A stretch of 64,000 nt of DNA from Microthrixaceae bacterium. Its GTDB lineage: Bacteria > Actinomycetota > Acidimicrobiia > Acidimicrobiales > Microtrichaceae. The first letter of the stretch is position 1, and each line of letters begins with the position of its first letter. The notes under the pieces are model-generated. The model made no database searches and was not told the DNA's origin. It saw only the letters and a program-made list of their open reading frames with translations. The stretch lies in the NCBI GenBank assembly GCA_023957995.1, contig JAMLGK010000006.1, forward strand, positions 113,684-177,683, read 5' to 3'. The translations under genes were made by a program, and so were the position numbers. This document shows, in pieces, positions 40,617 through 49,281 of the stretch.

Positions 40617-40932
40617 AGTTGCTCGCTGTTGAGCGCCTGCGCATCAGTACCAGGCCACCGCCCAGTCCGACTGCGAGCAAGCCGACAATCGCGAGCGTGG
40701 TGGCGTCTCCACCGGTGAAGGCGAGATTGGCAGATGCAACTTCCGTGCCGGCATTCTGTGCCGTCTCGGCCGGTGCGGCCGTGGCGGAGGGCGCGATTGA
40801 GGTCTCGGCTGCAACCGATGGTGACGGACCGATGTAGGGGTCCGTGTCCTGGGCAGAAGCAAATCCAGCTGGAATCAGCACCGCCAGCGATGCAATCGCA
40901 ACAAGGGCTCCCCAACGCAGGTGTGTAGTCAT
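40609..40932 (-). CDS. Small surface protein with LAxTG sortase signal
   Basis: A 107-residue secreted protein. Signal peptide 1-27 (hydrophobic core LVAIASLAVLIPAGFASAQ), a low-complexity Ala/Thr/Ser/Pro middle, then LAFTG followed by a hydrophobic helix (ATTLAIVGLLAVGLGGGLVL) and RRRST. This is a complete cell-wall sorting signal; the LAxTG form is that used by class E sortases of high-GC actinobacteria rather than LPxTG. The mature part is only about 45 residues, so it may be a spacer or a pilin-like subunit. No sortase gene is in the window. Confidence 0.75.
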   Translation of the reverse strand: MTTHLRWGALVAIASLAVLIPAGFASAQDTDPYIGPSPSVAAETSIAPSATAAPAETAQNAGTEVASANLAFTGGDATTLAIVGLLAVGLGGGLVLMRRRSTASNSV

Positions 40933-41014
40933 GAAAGTAGTGTAACAGCCTGACGTTCCATGGAAAATGGGCTAATCACCCAGCTATCTGGTCGGGAGGA
41001 CCACGATCGGTCAG

Positions 41015-42949
41015 CTAGTTGCCCTCGGTCAGGTCGATTCGATTCGGTGTGCCATCGTCGAAGGAATAGGAACCGAAGGCCCAAGTGGTGGGTGGTAGCC
41101 GGGCAGATGGGAGTACCAACAGCTCTTGCTGTGCCTCTGGAACCGCGAACTCGAAGCGGGCGGTGACCGTCTCTCCGGGCCGGACGCGGATCTCGGTGGC
41201 CCCGATCTTGTTTGGTCCGTCGATGCCGACGGCTACAGGTACTCCGCCGGAGAGCCCCAGGTCGCCCGCCGACGACGGCATCGTCAGCGCGACGATTCCC
41301 TTGTATTCGCCCGCGACCAGGTCACTTCCCGGGTAGGGCCCGGCGACATAACGAGGGAGGTCCGCCGGCGCTACGTTCTCGATGGTCAGATCGACCGCGA
41401 CGTGGCGTAGATCACCGTCGGTTTCGGACGTCATGGCGGCTGTCACATCGAGGTACGGGTCGAGCTTGTTGCCGCCGCGGTTCAGCACCGACAACATCAG
41501 ACCGTCGGCGGGTACCTGACCATCGGTGTCCAGCGATTCCCAGGCATCTTGTTGGGCGGGATGCGGGGACCACATGAGCAAGTGACGATCGGTGCCGAGG
41601 TCGCGTATGGCCCGCAGGAGATCCGACGCCGATATCGCTTGTTCGTTGATTGCCTCCAGTGTCGCCTTGGCGACTTCACCGAGCCGATCTCGGCGCGCAT
41701 CCCTGTCCTCGCCGAAATCGCGGTACTGGCCCACCAACAGGTTGTGTTCCACGTCGTCCGCGCTAACCGATTCGCCGGTTTCGAGGGTGACAGGGCCGGT
41801 CAGCTCGAGGAGGCGTTTGATGCCGACCACGTCGACGGCCATGACACCGTCGACGTCCTGGCCCGTTCGTGCCTTCCACATCTCGGCCGCCGTTGCGGCG
41901 GTCGCGTCGAAACGGGGAGACAGGTTGATGTTGCGCCATTCCCTCCCGGGCTCCAGAACACCCCAGTTGGTCTCCACGTCGCTGTCGATACCCTCGACCG
42001 CCGTAGGGAGCACCAGATCCTGGGTCGGGGTGAAATCACTCGTATCGAAGGAGCCGTCCTCCACCTCGAGCTGGGCTGCCTGCAGGTACATCCCCGAACC
42101 CGCCCGCATCTCAGCGTTGTTCGCAGCCAACAACAGGTAGTCGGTCGGTCCGGACAGGAACTCGTCCATACCGATCACTGCTGTCAGCGTTGAGTCGAGG
42201 GTGGAGGTGACGCGGTTGTATTCCTCCGAGAAGCGGTTTCGTGCATTCGCCAATGGTGCGGCCAGCCCCTCGGTGGGACCGAGGTCGACGTCAGCGAGTC
42301 CGGAACGCAATCTGGCTAGGGCCTCCTCGGCAAGTCGAATCGAATCGAGGCGACTCGACGAGGTTGCGGTGGAGGATTCGAGAATGCCCTCGAGCTCGTC
42401 GACGGCAGTTGCGGCCTCTCCCGTTGTGGTCGCAGCTGCTCCACTGAGTGCTTGGACCGACCTGAGTTGTCTGCCGAGCACCGGGACTGCAAACAGCGGT
42501 CGGACGAAGGGCGAGCTCACTTGGCCGTGGGCGGTCGCGAAGTCGCTCGATGCACGGCTCAGAGCTTCTGCCGCATGCTCTTCATCGACGTTGTCGGTTG
42601 AGCCGCCCAGCGAGTCCGAGAGTTCGGTGAGGTCCTCCGAGGCGATGTTGCGAAGCGCGTCGGTCGAACTCAATCCGGCACGGGCGGACAGTCCAGCGAC
42701 GCAGAGTTGGACAACCACCACGATCAACCAGACGAGAACCACGACTCCGATGATCCGCAATACCCGGGGCGATCTGTTGTTCGCGGGAACGGAGTCGATC
42801 CCGTTCAGTTCGTCCGGCAACGGACCCACCCAGTTCTCACAACTGGTCCCTTCGCTACTCTGGCTGGTGCGCACGCTGTTGTCCGCCCTCAGCGGGTGGT
42901 CGCGTGAGCGGGTCGCCGCCGAGTGACGGTCACGATCCAGCCGATCCAT
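41015..42949 (-). CDS. DUF4012 domain membrane protein
   Basis: A 644-residue protein with a polar N-terminus of about 60 residues, one membrane helix (about 62-82, LRIIGVVVLVWLIVVVVQLC) and a long extracytoplasmic part with coiled-coil segments and the DUF4012 core (TDYLLLAANNAEMRAGSGMY..DVDGVMAVDVVGIKRLLELTGPV). Members are common beside polysaccharide genes in actinobacteria and related to the LytR-Cps2A-Psr neighbourhood, but function is unknown. ATG 42949 is preferred because a longer start would overlap the divergent glycosyltransferase gene. Confidence 0.78.
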   Translation of the reverse strand: MDRLDRDRHSAATRSRDHPLRADNSVRTSQSSEGTSCENWVGPLPDELNGIDSVPANNRSPRVLRIIGVVVLVWLIVVVVQLCVAGLSARAGLSSTDALRNIASEDLTELSDSLGGSTDNVDEEHAAEALSRASSDFATAHGQVSSPFVRPLFAVPVLGRQLRSVQALSGAAATTTGEAATAVDELEGILESSTATSSSRLDSIRLAEEALARLRSGLADVDLGPTEGLAAPLANARNRFSEEYNRVTSTLDSTLTAVIGMDEFLSGPTDYLLLAANNAEMRAGSGMYLQAAQLEVEDGSFDTSDFTPTQDLVLPTAVEGIDSDVETNWGVLEPGREWRNINLSPRFDATAATAAEMWKARTGQDVDGVMAVDVVGIKRLLELTGPVTLETGESVSADDVEHNLLVGQYRDFGEDRDARRDRLGEVAKATLEAINEQAISASDLLRAIRDLGTDRHLLMWSPHPAQQDAWESLDTDGQVPADGLMLSVLNRGGNKLDPYLDVTAAMTSETDGDLRHVAVDLTIENVAPADLPRYVAGPYPGSDLVAGEYKGIVALTMPSSAGDLGLSGGVPVAVGIDGPNKIGATEIRVRPGETVTARFEFAVPEAQQELLVLPSARLPPTTWAFGSYSFDDGTPNRIDLTEGN

Positions 42950-43031
42950 TCTACCGGCGCGCCCGACGGATCCCTTCGCGACACCGGCGGGGCAGTCGGG
43001 TTTGGATGGGACCCCGGTAGAGTCGGGGGTC

Positions 43032-43976
43032 GTGCACGTATTGTTGGCCGCCTCTCCCGGGGGACATCTCACACAGCTCGTGAACCTCCGAGATCGACTG
43101 CCCTTCGACATCGGTGAGGCGACCTGGTTCACCGCCGACACACCGCAGAGTCGCTCGATGCTCCGGGGTGAACGGGTGGTCTTCGCCGATCCGGCACCCC
43201 CGCGGGACTGGCGCGCCGTACTCACCAACCGTCGCCTCGCATCGGCGGCGTGCCGCCGGTTCGGTTTCGACGCAGCGGTTTCGACAGGTGCATCCATGGC
43301 TCTGTCGGCGTTGCCGGTGGCGCGACTGCACGGAGCGGATGCGTTCTACATAGAGAGCGCGGCGCGCGTGAACGGCCCGTCGCTGTCGGGCAGGTTGCTC
43401 ACCCGGTTCCCGGGTGTGAGGACCTACTGCCAGTACGAGTCCTGGTCGGACAGCACGTGGCGATTCGCCGGTTCGGTGTTCGACTGCTTCGAACCCGGAC
43501 CGGTGCGGGCCGATCTGCAGATCGACCGTGCAGTCGTGACGCTCGGGTCCCAGGAGGGATACCCGTTCGACCGTCTGGTGGTCAGGTTGGTCGAGATCAT
43601 GCCCGAAGCGGTAGAGGTTCTCTGGCAGACGGGTGCGACCAACACAGCGTCACTGGGCATAGACGGCCTGGCGTCGGTGCCCGCTTCGGTACTCGAGGAC
43701 GCGATGGCCGTGTCAGAGGTGGTGATCGCACACGCCGGGGTGGGGTCGGCTCTGTCGGCACTGCTGGCCGGTCGTCATCCGGTGTTGGTCCCGCGGCGCA
43801 GTTCTCTCGGAGAACACGTGGACGATCACCAGTTCCAGATAGCGGGTGAACTCGCCGAGCGGGGGCTGGTGACCACATGTTCCCCTGAGGAGCTGACGCT
43901 GGAAGTGCTGCAGGACGCAGCGCGACGGTCCACCGTTCGCAGCACCAACCCGCCACCGTTGACTCTGGGTAGGTGA
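43032..43976 (+). CDS. EpsF/PssE-like family 28 glycosyltransferase
   Basis: A 314-residue GT-B enzyme. HVLLAASPGGHLTQLVNLRDRL at the very start is the typical opening of the PssD/EpsF/Alg14 half, and VVIAHAGVGSALSALLAGRHPVLVPR with GEHVDDHQFQIAGELAERG is the C-terminal Alg13/GT28 UDP-sugar-binding half, so both halves are fused in one chain. It probably adds a sugar to a lipid-linked intermediate at the inner membrane face. GTG 43032 is chosen because the conserved opening follows at once; TTG 43002 is an in-frame alternative. Confidence 0.82.
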   Translation: MHVLLAASPGGHLTQLVNLRDRLPFDIGEATWFTADTPQSRSMLRGERVVFADPAPPRDWRAVLTNRRLASAACRRFGFDAAVSTGASMALSALPVARLHGADAFYIESAARVNGPSLSGRLLTRFPGVRTYCQYESWSDSTWRFAGSVFDCFEPGPVRADLQIDRAVVTLGSQEGYPFDRLVVRLVEIMPEAVEVLWQTGATNTASLGIDGLASVPASVLEDAMAVSEVVIAHAGVGSALSALLAGRHPVLVPRRSSLGEHVDDHQFQIAGELAERGLVTTCSPEELTLEVLQDAARRSTVRSTNPPPLTLGR

Positions 43977-44029
43977 CGACCGGCGGTCCATGCCGTTCGA
44001 TCGGGGCTGTTCCGCTGGGAACTGGTCAG

Positions 44030-44103
44030 CGCGCTTGGAGGGACTCGAACCCCCAACCTTCTGATCCGTAGTCAGATGCTCTATCCAATTGAGCTACAAG
44101 CGC
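44030..44103 (-). tRNA. tRNA-Arg (ACG anticodon)
   Basis: Read on the minus strand: acceptor GCGCTTG/CAAGCGC, D arm GCTC..GAGC, anticodon stem TCTGA/TCAGA with loop CTACGGA (anticodon ACG, genomic 44067-44069), T arm with TTCGAGT and discriminator G. CCA is not encoded. ACG is expected to be edited to inosine. Confidence 0.96.
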
Positions 44104-44174
44104 CGGTTGAACTGTTGGATCCTAGACGGGCGCAAAGACGCGACCAAGTGCGACCGTTCGCGCCGTAGGTGCGT

Positions 44175-45044
44175 TCAGAGTGCCGAGGCAGCGGCGCCCA
44201 CGCCTATGAGAACACCTGTGATCACCAGGGCTGTCCGAGAGGCAAGCCAGACCTCGCGATGGTGACCACCGGCAACCAATACCGCCAGTGACGTCGCACT
44301 GAACACGGCTGGTACCAGCCACCAGCTGGGTGTTTGAACGAGGTAGCACCCGACGATCCCGGCCACACCAGTAGCCAGTGCGATCCATGACATCTTCTTG
44401 TAGCCGACACGCACGAGGAGGGTCCGCTTTCCGGAGAGTCGATCGCCGTGTTCGTCCCGGACGTCCTTGTGTGCCAGAACACCGGCTGCGAGCAGTGCGA
44501 TGGGTGCACTGGCGCGGATGCCTTCGGTCCCGAGAACCAACGCGACAGGGAGCACGAAGTAGGCGAAACCCAGCGCGACGAGACCGAGAAGTCCGCGTTC
44601 CTGGAGCACGAGAGGGCGGCAGGCGGATGCCCAGGCCAGCACGGTGGCGGCGATGCTCACCAGCAGGGTCGTCGGTTGAGGCAGCACGAACTGGGTAACC
44701 ACCACGACAGCGGCCAGAACAGCGGCGAGCCGCCCGGCATCGGCGCGGGTGAGTGTTCCGTTCACCAACGGTCGTTCGATGCGGTCGTTGGAGCGGTCGC
44801 TGTCGACGTCGGCGAGATCGTTGAGTGTTGCGCCGAAGGCACAGGACGTGGCTATGAGAAGCGTCGACAGTGCGATCTGGCCCGCCCCACTGTCCGCCGC
44901 TACCGCTGTGGCGACCATAACGAGGATCGGAACCCGACTGATCTGCAGGCGGCACAGCTCCGCGAAGCCGCGCCCGCGATGGTGGGCCCTGCTGTAGTGG
45001 GTTCGCACCCGGTGGAACTCAGGGGCGAGCGACTCCGCAGTCAC
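44175..45044 (-). CDS. UbiA family prenyltransferase
   Basis: A 289-residue membrane protein with about eight helices. Both prenyl-diphosphate-binding motifs are visible: NDLADVDSDRSNDR (about 75-88) and HKDVRDEHGDRLSGKR (about 192-207). Such enzymes join a prenyl chain to an aromatic ring, a sugar phosphate or chlorophyll precursor. The acceptor cannot be told. It overlaps the small upstream membrane gene by 4 bp (GTGA), so the two are translated together. Confidence 0.87.
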   Translation of the reverse strand: MTAESLAPEFHRVRTHYSRAHHRGRGFAELCRLQISRVPILVMVATAVAADSGAGQIALSTLLIATSCAFGATLNDLADVDSDRSNDRIERPLVNGTLTRADAGRLAAVLAAVVVVTQFVLPQPTTLLVSIAATVLAWASACRPLVLQERGLLGLVALGFAYFVLPVALVLGTEGIRASAPIALLAAGVLAHKDVRDEHGDRLSGKRTLLVRVGYKKMSWIALATGVAGIVGCYLVQTPSWWLVPAVFSATSLAVLVAGGHHREVWLASRTALVITGVLIGVGAAASAL

Positions 45045-45409
45045 GCATCGTCCCAGGTCGGGTGACGTTCGTAAGCGATCGCCACCCCGCCCAGGAATCC
45101 GATGATGAGTCCCCAGAGAGCGGCCACCGCCAGAACGATGCCGGTGAGCACCCGCCGGGACGACGGTTTCTTCATAGCGGAGCTCCGCGCCGCTGCCAGC
45201 GCCAGGACCACGCCGACCACGGTGGTGATGCAGGCGAGCCAGAACACCAGCGCACCACCTGATCGCTCAGCGGTGTCGTCCGGAGTGAAACCGCTCAGCA
45301 GGAAGAACGTTGCTGGAAGTGCACAGGCCAGGATCAGGGTCGCGACAGCGGCCCACTTGCTCGCTCGCTGCAGCGACCCCCAGGGGCCGCTGCCTTCCTC
45401 GGTCCCCAC
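45041..45409 (-). CDS. Small three-helix membrane protein, unknown
   Basis: A 122-residue protein with three hydrophobic helices (about 19-38, 52-72, 88-112) and a short acidic C-terminus (ERHPTWDDA). I do not recognise a family. GTG start at 45409; the stop overlaps the UbiA start, suggesting a partner or accessory of the prenyltransferase, but this is only context. Confidence 0.7.
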   Translation of the reverse strand: MGTEEGSGPWGSLQRASKWAAVATLILACALPATFFLLSGFTPDDTAERSGGALVFWLACITTVVGVVLALAAARSSAMKKPSSRRVLTGIVLAVAALWGLIIGFLGGVAIAYERHPTWDDA

Positions 45410-45452
45410 GAACGCGAGCCTAACTCCGAACCACGTTCATGTCATGCGGATG

Positions 45453-45818
45453 TCAGACCCGGCGGCCACAGACCGGCCAGTGACCCGGCCCACCGGTGGC
45501 CCAGAGCGCGCGGGCCATGCGGTCCTGATCCCAGGGCGCTGCTGCGGCAGGGTCGACGCCGACCAGGTCGGGGTAGTGGCTGCGGGCGACGGCGTTCCAA
45601 GTGCTGCGACTGAACTGGTAGGCGCCGCGGTAGGTACCACTCGAGTTGACCACCCGGTAGTTGCCGTTGGATTCGCAGGCCCTCAGACGAGCCAGTCCGG
45701 AGTCCGAGATCGAGCCAGCGAAGTGGTCGGTCCAGCCCGGGATCCCGTTGCAGGCCGAGAGGGCGATCGCTGCGACGGCTGTCACAGCAAGAGTCGAAAT
45801 AGTACGTCGTGTCTTCAT
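45453..45818 (-). CDS. Rpf-like transglycosylase lipoprotein
   Basis: A 121-residue secreted protein. The signal segment ends with ALSACNG, a lipobox. The catalytic domain starts near 40: LARLRACESNGNYRVVNSSG with the Glu of ACESNGNY as the expected acid, then GTYRGAYQFSRSTWNAVA and a C-terminal Cys that may pair with the Cys before Glu. This is the transglycosylase-like fold of resuscitation-promoting factors, which cut peptidoglycan. Only the minimal domain is present, without LysM or G5 modules. ATG 45818 fits the signal peptide; just upstream on the coding strand is a pyrimidine run (CTCTCCTCCT) rather than a ribosome binding site. Confidence 0.85.
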   Translation of the reverse strand: MKTRRTISTLAVTAVAAIALSACNGIPGWTDHFAGSISDSGLARLRACESNGNYRVVNSSGTYRGAYQFSRSTWNAVARSHYPDLVGVDPAAAAPWDQDRMARALWATGGPGHWPVCGRRV

Positions 45819-45914
45819 AGGAGGAGAGTGTGAAGGATTCTGTAACGCAAATGCAAACAAAGTGACGCATGACCGTCATACAAGTTACGGAATGGTCACC
45901 TATGCTCCAACGCC

Positions 45915-47315
45915 GTGGACTCACAACAGACCGGTACGACTGCGAGCGCGGCGGACCGACCGGACCCGGATCTGGTCGTCCGGGAGGTCGGGGCGTGGGA
46001 GGGCGACTACGTCAAGGTGGCGGTCACCGACATCGACGGGGTGCTCCGTGGCAAATACATGGACAAGGCCAAGTTCCTGAAGTCCGTCGAGTCGGGGTTC
46101 GGGTTCTGCAGCGTCGTGCTCGGCTGGGACATGGCCGACGACTGCTACGACAGCGCCAGCTACACCGGGTGGCACACCGGGTACCCCGACACAGCGGTAC
46201 GCCTCGACCTCGGTACCTACCGGCGGATCCCCTGGGAGGACGGCCGGCCGATGTTCCTCGGGGAGTTCGTCGATGCGCAGGACGGGCCGCTGGCCCAGTG
46301 TCCGCGTCAGCTGCTCAAGCAAACCGTCGCCGCTTCACGTGATGCCGGCTACGAGCCCACCTTCGGCCTCGAGTTCGAGTGGTTCAACTTCACCGAGACA
46401 CCTCAATCGGCCGAGGCCAAGGGTTATCGGGGACTCGACCCGATCAGCCCCGGAATGTTCGGCTACAGCGTGCTGCGCCATTCCAACAACCCGGAGTTCT
46501 TCGAGGCCCTCATGGGCCAACTCCGCGAGTACCGGGTGCCGCTCGAGGGACTGCACACCGAGACCGGCCCCGGTGTGCTCGAAGCGGCCATCCTCCACGG
46601 AGACGCGGTGGAGGCCGCCGACCGAGCAGTGCTGTTCAAGTCCGCGGCGAAGGAGGTCGGTGCCCGTCTGGGGGTGATGCCGACGTTCATGGCGCGGATC
46701 GCGTCGGACCTGCCTGGATGTTCCGGGCACCACCACCAGAGCCTGGTGCGGATCGACACCGGCGAGGCAGCGTTCTTCGACGCCGACGCGGCGGACTCGA
46801 TGAGTTCGGTGTTCCGGTCCTACCTGGCAGGCCAGCTGCTCTACCTCGGGGACCTGCTGCCGATGCTGGCGCCGACTGTGAACAGCTACAAGCGGCTGGT
46901 CGAGGGCTACTGGGCTCCCACCCGACCCACCTGGGGTGTGGACAACCGGACCGTGGCACTCCGGGCGATTCCGGGTGGTCCATCGTCGACACGGCTGGAG
47001 ACCCGGCTCCCCGGCTCCGACGTCAACCCCTATCTCTCCACGGCGGCGTGTCTGGCCGCAGGTATGAAGGGCGTGTCCGACGGCCTCGACCTCGACACCG
47101 ATCCCATCGCCGGATCGGGCTACGAAGCTGACGTCGAGCGCTACCCGAGAACCCTCGAGGAGGCGACCGAACGCTTCCATCGTTCGGAGGTGGCGCGGGA
47201 GCTCTTCGGCGATGAGTTCGTCGAGCACTACACCACGACACGTCGTTGGGAGTGGTCCCAGTCCCTGGCCGCGGTCACCGATTGGGAACTCCGACGCTAC
47301 TTCGAGATCGTCTGA
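45915..47315 (+). CDS. Glutamine synthetase-like gamma-glutamyl-amine ligase
   Basis: A 466-residue enzyme of the glutamine synthetase fold. VAVTDIDGVLRGKYM (about 35-49) opens the beta-grasp domain; FGLEFEWF, HTETGPGVLEAAI, GCSGHHHQSL and NRTVALRAIPGG line the ATP, glutamate and metal sites. The N-terminal form and sequence differ from GlnA of ammonia assimilation and are closer to PuuA/GlnA4-type enzymes that couple glutamate to an amine. The next three genes encode the expected later steps, which supports this role. GTG 45915; a TATGCT about 9 bases upstream suggests a nearly leaderless transcript. Confidence 0.82.
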   Translation: MDSQQTGTTASAADRPDPDLVVREVGAWEGDYVKVAVTDIDGVLRGKYMDKAKFLKSVESGFGFCSVVLGWDMADDCYDSASYTGWHTGYPDTAVRLDLGTYRRIPWEDGRPMFLGEFVDAQDGPLAQCPRQLLKQTVAASRDAGYEPTFGLEFEWFNFTETPQSAEAKGYRGLDPISPGMFGYSVLRHSNNPEFFEALMGQLREYRVPLEGLHTETGPGVLEAAILHGDAVEAADRAVLFKSAAKEVGARLGVMPTFMARIASDLPGCSGHHHQSLVRIDTGEAAFFDADAADSMSSVFRSYLAGQLLYLGDLLPMLAPTVNSYKRLVEGYWAPTRPTWGVDNRTVALRAIPGGPSSTRLETRLPGSDVNPYLSTAACLAAGMKGVSDGLDLDTDPIAGSGYEADVERYPRTLEEATERFHRSEVARELFGDEFVEHYTTTRRWEWSQSLAAVTDWELRRYFEIV

Positions 47316-47365
47316 TTCCACACCCGCCTGCGGAACTGCGCCATGGCGCAGCTACATTCCCGCAG

Positions 47366-48508
47366 GTGAGCGTCGTCGAGTTCTCGTTTCCCACCACCAT
47401 CCGCTTCGGCACCGGAGCAGCCGGGGAGGTGGCGCCGCAGCTGATCGAGGCCGGGTTGGCCCGTCCTTTGATCGTGACCGACCCGGGCGTATCGGCCCTT
47501 CCCATCCACGCCCGTCTGGCCGAGTCCCTGCAGTCTGCGGGCCTGGCCGTTGCAACCTTCGACGGCATCCGCAGCAACCCGGTGATCGACAACGTGTCCG
47601 CGGGCGTCGGGTCCTTCAGGGATCACGAGGCCGACTGTGTGGTGGGTCTCGGTGGCGGAGCGGCTCTCGACGTGGCGAAGGCGATCGCCCTGATGGCGAC
47701 GCACCCCGGCGAGTTGCTCGACTACGAGGACGAGGTACCCGGAGCGCGGCCGATCGATCACACCGTGGCCCCGCTCTTCGCACTGCCGACCACCGCCGGC
47801 ACCGGCAGTGAGGTCGGGCGCAGCGCGGTGATCTCCGACGAGCACCACATCAAACGAATCATCTACTCGCCGCATCTGTTGCCGCGGGTGGTGTTCGCAG
47901 ATCCGCTGCTGACCGCAGACCTCCCGGCGCATCTCACCGCCGCCACGGGCCTGGATGCGCTGACGCACAACGTCGAGGCGTACCTGAGCCCCCACTTCCA
48001 CCCGATGTGTGACGGGATCGCGGTCGAAGGTGTTCGGCTGTGCGCGGCCAACCTGGAGTCAGCTGTGGCCGACGGAACTGACATGGAGGCACGCAGCGCC
48101 ATGTTGATGGCATCGATGATGGGGGCCGTCGCCTTCCAGAAGGGCCTGGGCCTCGTTCATTCCTGTGCCCACGCCCTGGGCACCGCGGTCGACCTCCACC
48201 ACGGACTGGCCAACGGCTTGATGATCGACCACGCGCTGCGCTTCAACATCGACAGCGCCGGCGAGAAGATGGCTCACCTGGCAACCGTGATCGGTCTGTC
48301 GGATCAGAGTGCGGAGGGCTTTCTCGCATGGCTCGTCGCGCTCAAGAGAGGCGTGGGCGTGGCGGCGGACCTGTCTGAACACGGCCTCGATCCAGGACTC
48401 ACCGACGAACTCGTCGGTCTGGCTCTGGCGGATCCGTGCCACGCCAACAATCCGGCACCCGTCACCGAAGCCGACTTCGTGGAAGTGTTCGGCAGGGCCT
48501 TCTCATGA
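47366..48508 (+). CDS. Iron-containing (group III) alcohol dehydrogenase
   Basis: A 380-residue enzyme. VVGLGGGAALDVAKAIALMA (about 90-109) is the NAD-binding GGGSxxD-type motif; FALPTTAGTGSEVGRSAVI is the family signature; metal ligands are expected in TGLDALTHNVEAYLS, GLVHSCAHALGTAVDLHHGLANGLM. In this operon oxidation of the free alcohol end of a gamma-glutamyl amino alcohol to the aldehyde is the simplest role. GTG 47366 starts just before the first beta strand, 50 bp after the ligase gene. Confidence 0.88.
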   Translation: MSVVEFSFPTTIRFGTGAAGEVAPQLIEAGLARPLIVTDPGVSALPIHARLAESLQSAGLAVATFDGIRSNPVIDNVSAGVGSFRDHEADCVVGLGGGAALDVAKAIALMATHPGELLDYEDEVPGARPIDHTVAPLFALPTTAGTGSEVGRSAVISDEHHIKRIIYSPHLLPRVVFADPLLTADLPAHLTAATGLDALTHNVEAYLSPHFHPMCDGIAVEGVRLCAANLESAVADGTDMEARSAMLMASMMGAVAFQKGLGLVHSCAHALGTAVDLHHGLANGLMIDHALRFNIDSAGEKMAHLATVIGLSDQSAEGFLAWLVALKRGVGVAADLSEHGLDPGLTDELVGLALADPCHANNPAPVTEADFVEVFGRAFS

Positions 48509-49281
48509 GCCTGCCGCGGATCGGCTTGAGTTCGTGCTTCGACCACGCGGATCCGAAGCGCAAGCTCTTCACCAACAAGACGTTGCTCTATGTGGAGCAG
48601 TCGATGATCGAGTGGGTGGCCGCCGGTGGGGCGATCGTGTATCCGATTCCCACCGCTCCTGCGGGCGGTCCGTCGATCGATCACTGGGTCGAGGATCTCG
48701 ACGGACTCGTTCTGCACGGTGGTTCCGACGTGGCGCCCACCTCGTATGCCTGCGACAACCCCGATGACCGCTGGCCCGGTGATCCGATCCGCGATGCCTA
48801 CGAGCTGGATCTGTACCGACGGTTCCGCTCGGCCGGCAAACCCGTGCTGGGAATCTGCCGGGGCATGCAGGTGATGAACGTGGCCCATGGCGGAACCCTG
48901 CACCAGGACCTGATCTGCGCGGGGACCACCGAGCAGCAGCACCGCGACGCCGAGAGGTATGAACAGCACCTCCACGAGGTATCGGTCACCGAGGGTTCAG
49001 AACTGGCATCGCTGGTCGGCTCCGGCGCGGCATGGACCGTCAACAGCATCCACCATCAGGGTGTGGACCGTTTGGGTGATGGACTGTCGGTGCAGGCCAG
49101 GTCGTGTGGCGATGGAGTGATCGAGGCCTTGCGCGTGCAGAGCGGACCCTGGGCCATCGGCGTGCAGTGGCATCCCGAGTTCTTCGGCCACCTCGACCCG
49201 GCGAGCATCCCCGGCGCACCGTTGATCGACAACGGTGCGATCCGTGCCGCCTTCCTCGATCAGGTTGGAGTCAACCCGTGA
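48505..49281 (+). CDS. Class I amidotransferase-like gamma-glutamyl hydrolase (PuuD-like, C26)
   Basis: A 258-residue hydrolase. The catalytic Cys is in LGICRGMQVMNVAHGG (about 116-131) and the His-Glu pair in VQWHPEFFG (about 220-228). GSDVAPTSYACDNPDDRWPGDPIRDAYELDL is the loop characteristic of gamma-glutamyl-GABA hydrolase PuuD and relatives. It should split the gamma-glutamyl group from the oxidised product, freeing glutamate. ATG 48505 overlaps the preceding stop (ATGA). Confidence 0.88.
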   Translation: MSLPRIGLSSCFDHADPKRKLFTNKTLLYVEQSMIEWVAAGGAIVYPIPTAPAGGPSIDHWVEDLDGLVLHGGSDVAPTSYACDNPDDRWPGDPIRDAYELDLYRRFRSAGKPVLGICRGMQVMNVAHGGTLHQDLICAGTTEQQHRDAERYEQHLHEVSVTEGSELASLVGSGAAWTVNSIHHQGVDRLGDGLSVQARSCGDGVIEALRVQSGPWAIGVQWHPEFFGHLDPASIPGAPLIDNGAIRAAFLDQVGVNP

